DNA of 64,000 nucleotides from the NCBI GenBank assembly GCA_964035545.1, contig CAXIUT010000032.1, forward strand, positions 1-64,000. Direction: 5' to 3'. A program made the position numbers and the translations under genes. This DNA is from Bugula neritina. Its lineage: Eukaryota; Bryozoa; Gymnolaemata; Cheilostomatida; Bugulidae. Each line of letters begins with the position of its first letter. Position 1 is the stretch's first letter. Under the pieces are notes generated by a model. That model was not told the origin of the DNA. It saw nothing but the letters and a program-made list of their open reading frames with translations, and ran no database searches. This document shows, piece by piece, positions 11,372 through 23,540 of the stretch.

Positions 11372-12586
11372 TCACTATATAACAATCAATGATTTAGAGT
11401 CTGTAGAACAACAGCCCATATTTAAGATAGATTTTTATCCTTTTTGACTTAGACTTAGTAAATAATTAGAAACAACTAGCTATAAAGGTTATTCAGCACT
11501 CATTTAAATATTTTTACTCAATTCTACTAAAGTACCGTACTTTGAATTTAGAGATTTTATCAATAACCTTCTAGAACTATAGTGGATGATGCAATGAGAA
11601 CGACTTATAGTAGTATCTGCCAGACTAAGATCATTTTATTGTCCTCTTCCTACCATCAATTCCAATCCTTCTTCAAGTCTAATCAAAATTTAAAAAACCT
11701 TATTTTCAGAATAGTGTTCGAACTTTGCATAGGGAGGGTGTATTTGTTCATCTTGAAAAAGAGAGTATTTTCTTCCTTCATAAATTACTTCATTGCTGAT
11801 AGAGTATTTACATATTTAGCACTGAAATGGTTCATAGCAATAGTACATACAGTGAGGCGCCTAAAACCGAACAGTTTTGCTTCTAAACCAATCTTTAAGA
11901 CACTCAAAGTGCACATACTTCATTGATCCTGCACATAAACATACATTAAAAAGAGGATTTTCTACACTAAAACGAGACTCGAAACAAAAACGACAACTTT
12001 TTTAGGTAGTAGATACTTGACTAGCCACACTATGTTCCATCAAATACTCAGAATGCTTCAAACTAAAACTATCTCTCATCTTATTCAACTGGTACTTATT
12101 AAAATATCCACTGTTCTTCAGAGGAGAGTCCAGTTGAGATATCCTGTGTCCTCTGGAATCTCTATTGTGATTGTTTCTTGTAACAAATCTAGTTAGCTTT
12201 TGAGAGTTTATAAAAGCTATTTCCTTCAAGTATAGTTATACTCGTCCTAATTTGATCCGATCTCCTTCCTATAGCTCATATTCATAATTTTCAGGAATAA
12301 CTCTCCAGATGGGGAATCTTCCTTCTCTTTGGGAGCGACTTAAAATCATTTCTGAAGAGACAGAAGAAACCTGTTTAAGAGTGAAAAGTTAATTTCGAGG
12401 ATCTTGAAGTAAAGAGTGTTGGATATCATTTTGTTTTTAGTAATGATGTATGTAGGAGGGGAAAGATATTTTAGTACTGATGAGAGATTGTTTGTCTTTG
12501 GTGAAGTCGAATAATTATTTATCCAGGTTTGAGTTTCTGTTGATGTTGATCCAAACCTAACTCTAATTATTTTGGATTGCTCCCAT
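11372..12586 (-). CDS. RING-CH (RINGv) protein with FHA domain
   Basis: Intron-less gene of 404 residues. Near residue 197 a RINGv zinc finger reads CRFCFES...CLCAGSMKYVHFECL...FQCQICK, the Cys4-His-Cys3 pattern of MARCH-type E3 ligases. Around 295-360 an FHA fold is visible (ELMVGRG, SRSHCII, LNSKYGTLV), which would bind phosphothreonine. An upstream stretch (YELEEGDRIKLGR, about 130-150) looks like part of another FHA domain. No membrane segment is obvious, unlike animal MARCH proteins. RINGv plus FHA is a combination I associate with ciliate genomes. Likely a phospho-regulated ubiquitin ligase (inference). Confidence 0.75.
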
Positions 12587-12740
12587 TATAATCTTACCAA
12601 ATTTTGAATAACAAAACGTTAAATGCTTTCTCCTCACAGCTTATTCTTTAAAATTAAATATTTATAAAATAATGTTCTTCCCTATTGCTTGATCGAATCA
12701 AAATATATTCTTTTACTTCTTATCTGTTTTAATTGTATCT
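12587..12740. other. Upstream region of the RING-CH gene
   Basis: 154 bp of AT-rich sequence between the RINGv/FHA start codon and the telomeric array at 12741. No motif is recognised. Confidence 0.4.
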
Positions 12741-12812
12741 CCCAACCCCAACCCCAACCCCAACCCCAACCCCCAACCCCAACCCCAACCCCAACCCCAA
12801 CCCCAACCCCAA
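12741..12812. repeat. Interstitial telomeric array (CCCCAA)n
   Basis: About 12 copies with one C5 variant near 12771. The right end runs without a break into the 22-bp satellite: CCCCAA/TAGTCAATG, where the satellite itself has TTCAATAGTC. Confidence 0.9.
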
Positions 12813-13640
12813 TAGTCAATGATCTTATATTCAATAGTCAATGATCTTATATTCAATAGTCAATGTTATTATATTCAATAGTCAATGATCTTATATTCAA
12901 TAGTCAATGATCTTATATTCAATAGTCAATGATCTTATATTCAATAGTCAATGATCTTATATTCAATAGTCAATGATCTTATATTCAATAGTCAATGTTA
13001 TTATATTCAATAGTCAATGATCTTATATTCAATAGTCAATGATCTTATATTCAATAGTCAATGATCTTATATTCAATAGTCAATGATCTTATATTCAATA
13101 GTCAATGTTATTATATTCAATAGTCAATGTTATTATATTCAATAGTCAATGATCTTATATTCAATAGTCAATGATCTTATATTCAATAGTCAATGTTATT
13201 ATATTCAATAGTCAATGATCTTATATTCAATAGTCAATGATCTTATATTCAATAGTCAATGATCTTATATTCAATAGTCAATGATCTTATATTCAATAGT
13301 CAATGTTATTATATTCAATAGTCAATGATCTTATATTCAATAGTCAATGTTATTATATTCAATAGTCAATGATCTTATATTCAATAGTCAATGTTATTAT
13401 ATTCAATAGTCAATGATCTTATATTCAATAGTCAATGATCTTATATTCAATAGTCAATGATCTTATATTCAATAGTCAATGATCTTATATTCAATAGTCA
13501 ATGATCTTATATTCAATAGTCCCCAACCCCAACCCCAACCCCAACCCCAACCCCAACCCCAACCCCAACCCCAACCCCAACCCCAACCCCAACCCCATAT
13601 TCAATAGTCAATGATCTTATATTCAATAGTCAATGATACT
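12812..13640. repeat. 22-bp satellite array with two variants, split by telomeric repeats
   Basis: Over 30 copies of the unit TATTCAATAGTCAATGATCT plus TA. A variant with GTTATT in place of GATCTT is interspersed irregularly. The array is interrupted at 13521-13597 by telomeric repeats, then resumes for about two units and decays near 13640. It lies between the stop of the pseudokinase gene and the start of the RING-CH gene. Confidence 0.95.
13521..13597. repeat. Telomeric (CCCCAA)n block inside the satellite
   Basis: About 13 copies. Left junction CAATAGT/CCCCAACC and right junction AACCCC/ATATTCAATAG. Satellite flanks it on both sides with about half a unit missing at the junction. Confidence 0.9.
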
Positions 13641-13679
13641 ATTTGATATTATTAAATAAGTATGTCATATTTAGTTGAA

Positions 13680-16393
13680 TCAATTAAAGAGCTCATCGTT
13701 TACTACTTTACTATGACTTTTCACCAGAGACATATCATTCAGTTGAGCATTACTTTCCTCTAAAGTAGAAATCTTCTTCTGCTTAACGTTGAATAACTTT
13801 GACAGCTTATCAGAACTAGCTGCTTTCCTCTCACACCAATAGAAAAACAACTCCAACAACAGTTCTGTAGCAACACAAATCACTATAAATACTTCAGGGA
13901 CAATGCCAAAGAAACCACTAGAAGAACCTTTGATTAGGGCAGACAGTATTTATGAAGGATCATTAACAGCTGATGGAGCAAAAAGAGCAAATACTCCAAT
14001 ACGACAAATAAGAATGAGCAATATATACGGGATAATCCTGAATATTATAGAAGGGATGCTAAGACAATATTTTTGATCCAACTTAGGACCCCAAGAATAA
14101 TAGCAAGCGCTCAAAAGAACAAGAATAGAAAAGATTCCAAGAGTCGAAAAGACTTGACTTAGATATCCATTTGTATTAGAAAGGAAAAGATATAAAGAAC
14201 TATCGAAGAAAGGTTCAATGCCTGTATAAGATTGAATGCTAAAACAAGGAGTTCCGCTAGCAAAGTAGAAGAACTGGTAAATGAAGAAATGAGCAAATAG
14301 AAGGGCAGCGAGTGACAACTAATGAAAAGAATAAACTATAAGAAACTTACCAATTGCCTTGGAGGGGCGATTACTTATTCCTCCTTTCCATATAGAAATA
14401 GCCTTAGTAACACAAATAAGAATGATAGTCAGCCAACCTGTGAGGAGCAAAGCCAGAAAAGAAGGTGATTGCACATAGGTCAATAAAGAGTAGGAAGGAT
14501 TATAAACTGGATCAAATTGGTTATTAATACAGTTATAGACGTTTTGTACATCAGAGAAGGAAATATCGTTGAGCAAGAAAAAGTTTGGTTGGTTAGTGAT
14601 GATTACAGTAGTTGAGAGAGTATTTCCACTACTATCTACCAAATTAAGACTTGTAGTTCCATAGTAACTGCGAACCAAAAGCACTCCAATTGAATTTCCC
14701 AAAAACTATCGGAAAAATACAAAAATGTACAACACCATAATCACCACAATCTTTACTATCAACTTGATTCTCTTCAATCTTAAAGACAATTCAACCGGAA
14801 TCGGAGAAATATACTTCTCCTCTTCTTACACAATCTTCTATTCCTAAATAATCCTTCCCTTTTCTGATACATTAATCACTTCCTCCTCTTCTCGAATCTA
14901 CTCATAATTATGAACTTTACGCGAAACTATTTAAGATTTTTGAGAAGGAGCTTCTTTACTGGTTCCCAATCTTATGATCTCCTTTTCTTGAGACTCTTCT
15001 ACCTCTTCCAGAACTAGCCCACTTTCAAGATCTTTTATATTAATTTCATGCCAGTCAGGACGATGCCCAGGAGTAATGCTGAGACACCTCATTATGAGTT
15101 CAAACATGCCAATAGAGAAGAAGTTTTTGTTGAGAATAGGTCTGCGAGAAGGATCAAAAGCAGGCAATTCTCGAGTTATCACTTTGTGGAGTACAAAACC
15201 AAAAGACCAGATATCCATCTTTTGGAAGTCCAGTTTAAATAAATTTTCAGGTAAGATAATGTTTTCTTTCATTTAAGGAGCATAGTAGTCGAAAGTAGTT
15301 TTCAACTCTCTCAACTTCTTCTCTATTTTATCAGTTACTAAAAGAGGTTCTCCTAGTACAATTCTATTGTTATGAACATAAAGTATTCTACTATGTATAG
15401 ATCCATGAGCTTGAATACTCTCCTCGCTTAAACTTTTCATCGTATTGGCAAAGCTGTCTAGCATAGGAATAGCAGTCTTTTCAGTCAAAGTTTTACCAAG
15501 CAAATGTCTTCTGCTCAGATATTAGGAGAGAGTTCCTTGGTTTAATAATTCGATAAATATCTTGATTCCTTTGTTTTCCTTGACAAATTTAAATATTTCA
15601 GCTGTATTAGCAAGTTTATCTTAGTTATTCCTGTAATAATCTATTTTTTTGGTGTAATCTTGATAAAATTCTTATTAATATCCATCTTTTGTCAAGTCAA
15701 TCCACTTGAATTTAACAAGTCCGAACTTATTGAACCAAGCTAAACTGTAGTCATCACCAAAAGGTCCCTCTTCCTTACGCTTTCCCTTAAATATCCAAAA
15801 TTAATTATCTTTCTGCACATCTTTCTCCTTCTTAGGATTGGTCCACCCATAGTTTGCAATCAAATTTGATACGCTTTCTCTATCTCTTATTCCTCTACAA
15901 ACCTGATAAGCTTCTTTAGAAACAAAGTGATCATCTTATTCAAGGAGAGAAGCTGGAATACCTAGAAGATCAATAGCTATTTCGAAGACAGAGGGTGAAC
16001 GGTTCGGTAAAAGTCCTTCCACTTCTGACACACAAATTCCTTGAGGCGATAAAATACAGTAGAGAGGATCTTTTATCTTAGTTTAGAGAATGCACTTAAT
16101 GACATACATAGCCTAAATAATAAACAAGGTACATCTGACTCATTGATTTTTCCTATTTCAGAACAACAGTAGACTAAAGGATAGATACTATAAGGCTCAG
16201 CTAGAGAAGGATGTTCAAGAGGTTGAAGGAGTCCAGGAGTAGGATCGACGAAGGGAGGCTATTTGAGGTGTCTAATAATGATGAGTTTGTTGTCTTTAGT
16301 TTCTGTATTCATGCAATTGTAAGTCTGCACGTTATCTGATTCGAAGATGGAGTTATCAGGATTGAAGATGTACTTCTTTCTGAAGACCTGCAT
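13680..16393 (-). CDS. Pseudokinase fused to a multi-pass membrane domain
   Basis: Protein of about 897 residues with one intron (16113-16132, 20 nt). The middle holds a kinase-like fold: AHGSIHSRIL stands where HRDLKPENIL is expected, a GEPLLV stretch replaces DFG, then YAPEMKENI (APE, Glu as UAA), DIWSFGFVLHKVI and RPDWHEI follow. The catalytic Asp, Asn and DFG Asp are missing, so it is probably inactive. From about residue 545 there are several hydrophobic segments (IVKIVVIMVLYIFVFF, LLLTGWLTIILICV, ALLFAHFFIYQFFYF and others) and a Lys-rich C-terminus. Likely a membrane-anchored scaffold or receptor-like signalling protein (inference). Confidence 0.65.
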
Positions 16394-16467
16394 GATAACT
16401 AATTATTTTTATCATCTATCATCCATCAAATCATTACCCATCAAAAGTCATGAGATAATCAAATAAG

Positions 16468-17472
16468 ATGGAAATAGAAGCTGGTCTTCAACCGAAGCCT
16501 GCCTGTAAAGCTGATAGAGCCTTCTTCTAAGCATTTAATGCTCGTGCTTCTTCAGCTAAGTTTGGAGTTTTGCTTTAGTTCCTCAAAGGCACTGCTTTCG
16601 CCATCCTCATCCCTGTGAACCTTCTTACTTTAGATCTAGAATATGGAACCATCATAATAAGTTTCATTCTCAACTTGGCGGCATCTATGGTAGGCTTGTT
16701 TCACTTCCTGTTGCTATCAGTAGTTGTTTTCAGAAATGTCGATACTTTTCTTAGTTTAGCAGAAGAAGCAAGACATACTGTATAAAAAGAACCTATTCTT
16801 CATCGTAATAGCATCGAAGAGTGTGTGAGTTAGTTTATTTATATAGCATAGAATTAAATCAGAGTGGACGACCTCAACTAAGAAGGAATAAAACTCAATC
16901 TTAAAATCACTAAAGGAACTTTAAATAACACAGTTAGAGGCCACTTTATGTGGGTGAAAAATCTATAAAATATCTACTCACTCTTATCATTTGCATCCAT
17001 GATCTACTCTATCATCGTTCTAGCTCAAAATCAGATAGCAGCTCTAAATATCACCATCCTTTCTATCTATATCGCTATAGTTGCGATCACACAGCTTCCT
17101 CTTGTAGTTGTTTGTCTCCTTCTAGCCATATCTCCCTTTATATGCCTTGGGCTCATCTTTTTTTGCTGTTGCTGTTCATAGCAATCCTCAGCTGCTCAGT
17201 ATATGGATGTGCCTTCGAGAGAAGCTTCTGCTCAGGATATTGTCAATGCTGGAGGAGATTGTTCAATTTGTTTTATGAGCATTTAGGTTGGAGCTAAAAT
17301 CTATATATTACCTTGTTCTGAGAAGCATGTATTTCACTGTGACTGTTTGAGGCACTGGGCAAAAGTAAAAAATAGTTGTCCTATTTGTAGACAATAAATT
17401 CCTATGACCAATGCAGAAAGATAAAGTCAAAGCCAAAATAATGAAGAAAGACCCATTTAAGTTCCAGTCTGA
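16468..17472 (+). CDS. Membrane RING-H2 E3 ubiquitin ligase
   Basis: Intron-less gene of 334 residues. It has about four hydrophobic segments, two near residues 40-95 and two near 175-235, ending in a Cys-rich FFCCCCS. A C-terminal RING-H2 finger follows: CSICFMS, then PCSEKHVFHCDCLRHW, then CPICR. This spacing is that of TM-RING ligases. It would ubiquitinate proteins at an endomembrane. It is divergent from the pseudokinase gene with 74 bp between start codons. Confidence 0.8.
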
Positions 17473-17649
17473 TAGTATTTACAGATGTGTTTTATCAAAT
17501 CAATACATCCATTATTCACTTCTTTTGATTGAACCTTTATCTTTATCATAAATAAAGGTCTTTTTTCTTCTACTTAAATATTAAAGGGAATGAATGATCT
17601 TTATGTTGGGTTGATTTGAAATTTTGTCAAGATATTTTATATATTAAAT
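17473..17649. other. Intergenic, AT-rich
   Basis: 177 bp between two same-strand genes. No further feature is seen. Confidence 0.4.
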
Positions 17650-19091
17650 ATGATAAAAGAGTCGTAAAAACACTACTTGAGAGCCAAAACAAAAAAAACA
17701 AAGTTTTAACACTATCCAATCAAAGATGAAGTCCTCGATTTACTCCAGGAAAACAACTTCAACAAACCCACCCTTGTACAAGCAGAATCTCTTCCCATCA
17801 CTCTCCAAGACAACCTAAAAAATCTTTGTATTATCATCTACGCCTATAATGGAGCAGGAAAAACTCTCACATATTTCATTCCCATCTTCAACTCTCTAGA
17901 AAATATACCTCCCACTGGACAAAAGTTTGAAAAGAACAAAGATCATGAAGTAGGTAGACCTCAAGCGCTCATAATAGTCCCCACTGAAGCTCTATTAGCT
18001 CAAGTTTACGATTACTTGGTGGCTTTCAGCGATTTTTATGAAATGACTTACAAATGGAGTCTCAAAATTGGCCGCATTTATAGCACTGTATTCGAGAATG
18101 GACATATTATTGTAGGTCTTCCCAAAAAAATGAAATAAAAACTGGCAACTCCTGGCAAATTCGATCTTTCTGAATTGAAATGGGTTGTTTTTGACTAGTG
18201 TGACATGCTCAAAGAAGACGCTCTCAGTTAATTCACGGAAATGCTTCGATTATTGGCCGATCCTCGCCACAACAACTCCAATGCAAATGTAGAGCTATCT
18301 TAACTTAGTGTCTTATCACGTCAGCAACAGGCAATAAAGATAACTTTAGAACTTTTATTCAAAATTAACTGATCAGTCACAATATTGTTGAGCTGGATGC
18401 CTATTAAGAGAATAAAGGACTTTTAGGAGTTTCTCATTTCTATTCAAAGAACAAAGACAACAAAGATGAAGTAATATTCAACATTCTCCAAAAAGTAGCA
18501 GAAATATAGATCAAACCTCAAGTTATAATTTTTTTTAACACCATCCCAGAACTAAGATCTTTCTACAAGTTACTAAAAAAATAAAAGAATAAATTCGTAA
18601 TGAATGACCCTCAGGCTTCTGACCTAGGAAAAAATAATCTTAAAGTAGACTATATCCATCGAGATTGCACCTCTATTTGCATAAAAAGCAGAGACCACTA
18701 TCACCCAGACGACTGCTCTGCATCCAAAACAGCCAGAGTCACAAAACTTAAAAACAAATAAATACAAATTCTACTCGGAACAGAAATCATTGGAAGAGGT
18801 ATTGACATTCGAACAGTCACACTTGTTATCAACTACAATGAACCCATGAAAAATAAAGAACTGAGCTCTACTTCATATATTCACCGAGTGGGAAGGACAG
18901 GTAGGTATAGTGACCAAGGAATAGCTTTGACTTTTGTGGAAGACACCATATTTGTAAAGCTAACTGAAGAAGAAAAGAAGATAAAGTTCTAGGAAATGAG
19001 TAGTGTATAGGAAATAGTTAAGTTAACAGTAGAATGTTCTCATAAAAACGATAAGATCAGTGAAGATAGGTATAAGGAAGAAGAAGATTGA
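17650..19091 (+). CDS. DEAD-box RNA helicase, Dbp5/DDX19-like (DECD)
   Basis: RNA helicase of about 473 residues with one 20-nt intron (18289-18308). Motifs in order: YNGAGKT (I), PTEALLAQ (Ia), VVFDECDML (II, read with UAG=Glu), ITSATGN (III), LLGTEIIGRGIDI (V) and YIHRVGRTGRYS (VI). The region GIDIRTVTLVINYNEP resembles Dbp5/DDX19, an mRNA-export helicase at nuclear pores. Motif Ia lacks the usual Arg-Glu-Leu-Ala, so this is a divergent member. With UAR=Gln motif II would have lost its catalytic Glu; with UAR=Glu it is intact. Confidence 0.75.
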
Positions 19092-19299
19092 TAATTATCG
19101 AGTTTATCTATTCAAATAAAAATAATATTAATATTGATTCTAAGTATTTAAAGGACTATCAGCTAGAGTTAAAATTCAAAGAGTTATGACGAACTAGTAG
19201 CTTATTTATTTATTGTATTTTTAAATGAGATAGATTTCAGTTATATTTTGATTCTATTAAATTCTTTAATAGCTCCATTTAATTTGATTTGAATCAAAC
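19092..19299. other. Intergenic, AT-rich
   Basis: 208 bp between same-strand genes. No feature is recognised. Confidence 0.4.
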
Positions 19300-21317
19300 A
19301 TGGAAAAATCATTAATAACAAACATGAATTCTGATGATATTCTTCAATAGTCTCCTCTCCTCAATCAATAAGCCACTTAACAATCCTCAAAACCTGTCTA
19401 ACACCCCAACCAGCCTGAAATCAATATTAACTAGCCAGAAAATAAATCCTACTATTTTGAAACCTAAACCAAAAGACTAAAAGCTCACTATCTTAACAAT
19501 AAAAAAGATCTAATTGGAAGATAAGTGCTATTCAACAACAGTTGTGGAATAGTAAGATACTTTGGTCCCTTACTTCATCCTGGAAAACCTTCAAGCAGTT
19601 AAAATTAACTATGGATAGGAATTTAGTGGAATTAGGAAGGCAGAGGAAAGCATAACGGCACAGTTAGCTAATATGAATACTTTAGATGTAAAGAAAAGCA
19701 AGGTTCAATGATAAAATACTAAAAGATAGAGTTTGGATATCGACTTTAAATAGCTCTATTCAAACGATACTTTAAAGCAGAAGAACTACATCATGCCAAA
19801 AATATTTATGACAACCTCAAAATTATCAAAGAATAACTCAAAAACTAGTCACCAACAGAACAAAACAACAAAATGTAATAAGCTATCAATAAAAAAATAC
19901 ATACTATTTAATACGATGCAGAAGCATACTTTGATACAGTCAAAAAAACCAAAAAAATATTAATCTAGTTTGTAGGATTTGATTAAATCTGGAGTAAAAT
20001 CAATAACCTAGATAAAATACAAAGTATCTCTCTTGCTGGCTGTAGAATATGTGATCTAGGACCTCTAGGACACCTTTCTGCTCTCCTCAAAAGCCTCAGA
20101 ATATTATCTCTTTAAGATAATCTTATTTCTGACTGGAATCAAGTCTACCAACTCGGCTATGATCTACCACAGCTAACTGAACTCTCCATTTCTGATAATC
20201 AACTACAACTACCTCATGAAAACTTCTAAGATCTTAAAATAGTCTCTGTTACAGGCAGAAATGAGTCTTTTTCGTTGAAAGATGTTAGTCTTTTCAAAAA
20301 CTTGAGAGGGCTCATTCTTATAAACACTAAACTCACCTGGAAGATGTTTTTCAAAGTCCTAGCTGCCTTCCAAACAGTTCAATAGTTTATTTTATGCAAA
20401 AATGACCTCTCAGATGTAACTAACATCGACAAAACAAAAATATCTCTACTGAAAGAGACAAGAAGTTTGAATTTATAAGAAACAAACCTTTCTAACTTCT
20501 AAGATATAAAAAATTTTAGTTAGCTTCCTCATCTCTAGAGAGTAATTCTCAACAAAAATCAATTAAAAGGTCTAGATAGAAATATCAAAGGTTTTTCGGC
20601 TCTTAAACATATTTCAGTCGAATACTGTTCTTTTTTACATCCAATAGTTCTTTATGAACTATCTCTATTCAAGAAATTAGAATCTTTAAATGTGAAGCAC
20701 AACCCAATGGGAGATAAATATGGCAATTCTTATGTGCGAATGAGAGCAGTAGCTGAAATATCAAATCTCATTCAAATAAATCGTGCTCAATTGAAAAAAT
20801 CTTAAAGAAAAGATTTTTAAATCTTTTATATGCGGTAGTCTTTTAGATAATATTTTGCTTTCAAAAAAGTACCAGATTATGACTATGACTTCGATGATTT
20901 TACCAAGTACTGTTAAGAATATCATCCTAATGTTGCTAAACTCATTAAAAAGTATGGAAATCCATATGAAGTGGAAAGTAATTATTTATGTATTTAGAAA
21001 AACAAGAGATTCAAGCCCTGATCAAAGAAGAAGTTAAAGTTACTGAGAACAAAAAAGGAACAGGAATGGTATAAATAATAATATAATATCTGTATACAGG
21101 TTTAAAAGACTTTAAGAAAGTTCCTTTGAGCTGGACAGTAAGCAGTCTAAAGAACTTCTTTTCTAAAACAAGCAAGATACCAATATAAAACCTAAAATTG
21201 GTCTGTATTGCATAAGAAAAAGCAAGTCCAGAAGAAATGACATAAAATCACAAAACCCTGAGCTTCTATAACTTGATGCCAGGAAGCAGAATCACAATCG
21301 ATATGATAAAACCTTGA
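19300..21317 (+). CDS. TBCE: Tubulin-specific chaperone E
   Basis: About 665 residues with the TBCE domain order. A CAP-Gly domain (about 60-150) has WIGIEWNEEGRGKHNGTV, with both UAG codons at conserved acidic positions, followed by EYFRCKEKQGSM. Leucine-rich repeats (about 220-480) read SLAGCRICDLG, LRILSLEDNLISDW and LISVEYC-type units. The C-terminus (about 575-665) is ubiquitin-like (VPLSWTVSSLKNFF, PGSRITIDMI). One 20-nt intron lies at 20978-20997. TBCE assembles alpha/beta-tubulin with cofactor D and stresses existing dimers. An optional in-frame intron near 21070-21100 is not required. Confidence 0.85.
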
Positions 21318-21411
21318 TATCATCTATAACTCAACTTGAAAAATATCCCTATGAACACTTTTTATCAAACATTATCCTGCTATGTAATAAACAATCAAAT
21401 AAAATTATCAA

Positions 21412-22002
21412 ATGAGCAATGTGAATGGTAAATATCTCGTTATGAAGGTAGTAAACCCAAGAAGTTTATCACAAGAACGATCCTCACCAATCCATCTCTG
21501 TACATCTCTCTAATTCAGCTATTCAGTTTCAATTACTTCTCTCCTAGATCCAGAAAACCCATCCCTCTCCAAAGTTTACAATGCTCTTGAATAAAAACAA
21601 AAAGTGGTTTCTCTTAACCAATCCCAAGTCTCTCCCAAACCCCCCAAACCCTTACCTCTTAGCAATATCTATAATCCAAGATCACAAATAGATAGTTTGC
21701 TTCTTGCTGAAAAATAGTTCGATAAATACAAAGCAATTAGAAGAGATCATTAGCAAGCAAACAAATAGACCAAACCAATGGTAGTAGAGAGTGGATTAAA
21801 AAGAGGTAATAGTTTGCCTTCTTTGTCCAATTTTCACTACACAAAGACTAATGGTATATTTTAAATAACAAAGAAATAAAAGTAAAACAATCGAAACCAT
21901 TTAACATCATCAGTAATCATTGATAAATATCCCTATCATCAAAATAATATATCAATTTTTCATAATCCTTAATCAAAAGACAAATCTATCAAAAATATTT
22001 GA
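21412..22002 (+). CDS. Hypothetical protein, low complexity
   Basis: Frame of 196 residues starting MSNVNGKYLVMKVVNPRSL. It is rich in Ser, Asn, Pro and Lys with PKPPKPLPL near the middle. It is probably largely disordered. No motif is recognised. Coding is supported by the open frame with UAR sense codons and by its position in a packed gene row. Confidence 0.5.
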
Positions 22003-22039
22003 TGCCAAACATATTTAAAGGATTGACCATAGAACTTTT

Positions 22040-22205
22040 AATACTATGATAACTAAGTAGAACAATCAAGTATGTATGGTAATTAAGTAGAACTATCAAG
22101 TACGATAAATAAGTAGAACTATCAAGTATGACAAATAAGTAGAACTATCAAATATGACAAATAAGTAGAACTATCAAGTATGATAAATAAGTAGTCAATC
22201 AAGTA
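22040..22205. repeat. 26-bp minisatellite, about 6 copies
   Basis: Unit AACTATCAAGTATGACAAAT plus AAGTAG, with substitutions between copies. It lies between two convergent genes and touches the 3' end of the zinc-finger gene. Confidence 0.85.
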
Positions 22206-22211
22206 TGTAGA

Positions 22212-23000
22212 TCAGATAATGTTAAACTTAAGACTCTGGTTAGTAAATTTTTATGCAAATAGCCACTTGCAGAAATGAAAGATGATTTTGCATGGGACAG
22301 TAGGATGTCTTAAGTAGAAGTGTCCTTACTCCATTTTTTGAAAACATTCTCCAAACAAGTTATTCATCATCAAAGGCATACCAGCAGCAGGACTGTTACG
22401 GGTAAACTTTTCACTCTTCTACAAACTATTCAACCCATTTCGCATATTTATCACAAACTCCTGTAAAAACCTTTTTCCATTTTGACTGAGATCATTTTCA
22501 ACTTCCAACAAAAACTTCCCAAATACATTGTCAATTATAGTCCCATACGTATCATTTATGGGACATTAGTCTTCCTTGCGATGTTTTTCCCAGTAATCCT
22601 TACTACTTTTGAGGTAGTGTTGGTCTTCCTTACTTAAATCTTTCAATTTTTTTTATGTTTACTTGTCTTTGTGTGTAAAGGGAAACAACTTTACCAAATA
22701 CTTTTTTAGTACATCCAGATTTCCTTTTATATCTTCTGAAGGCTAGCCTTACTCTTCTTCTTCTTTCACATCTTCAGAGATTTCTTACCTTGAACAAGGT
22801 TTGTTGAACTCTGCTTTTCCATTGTGTTTCGTTTTGATATGAGTGTAGAGGGCAGGATAACTGAGATACGACTTTCCACAAGAACATGAAAAGTTTCTCC
22901 CTTCATCATCACTTCTCGGTCTTCTCTTCCTTTGCTTTTCATCAGCATTCTCCTAGCTATTAACCTTGTCATACTTACCCACAAGAATATTTTCGCTCAT
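22212..23000 (-). CDS. C2H2-type zinc-finger protein
   Basis: Intron-less gene of 262 residues. A single unusual finger at about 39-60 reads FSCSCGKSYLSYPALYTHIKTKH: Cys-x-Cys rather than Cys-x2-Cys, then His-x4-His. The basic stretch KQRKRRPR before it could be a nuclear signal. The remainder is charged and helical with no other domain. Possibly DNA- or RNA-binding (inference). Confidence 0.65.
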
Positions 23001-23540
23001 AAATTAATAAATACCACCATTCAAATATTTAAAACAATCTTATCAATATCATAACAAAAGAATGTTTCCACATTTAACCTGAATTAAGTTTATTCGACCA
23101 CTTCTATCTCAACTAAACTCCAATCATTTTAAATCATATTTTAAAGATTAAATTTAATAATCAGCTTGTCTTTAAGGAGTTAAATAACTATCAGAAATGC
23201 TCAGAATAAAGTCTAGGCTATCATTGAAACTAAAGCATCTATTTACTTTCATCAACTATTTTCTACAACCCGTCATCAAAATGATCTCAAACAAGAAAGT
23301 TAACATCTGAAAACCTTATTTCATAAAAAACTCTCTCCTTTGTTTACCTTTGGATATTCCTAAATATCAATAAACCTTCTGCTTTAATATCTTTTAATAT
23401 CATCTCCTTTCCATAATAATTTCCTCTAAGTTTGTCCTTGTTCTGACTATCATTTAGTTATAAACCAGTCTTTACTGGATATTGATAGGCTACTAATTAT
23501 ATAGAACCTAATCGAATTCATAATAAATCAATACATTCCC
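23001..23540. other. Long intergenic region upstream of two divergent genes
   Basis: 540 bp between divergent start codons. The kinase frame is open without UGA for about 350 bp upstream of the chosen ATG, so the kinase 5' end could lie further left. No RNA gene or repeat is recognised. Confidence 0.4.

Noticed and set aside
12812-13640. CRISPR-like array
   Set aside because: Units are directly contiguous 22-bp repeats with no unique spacers, in a eukaryotic genome.
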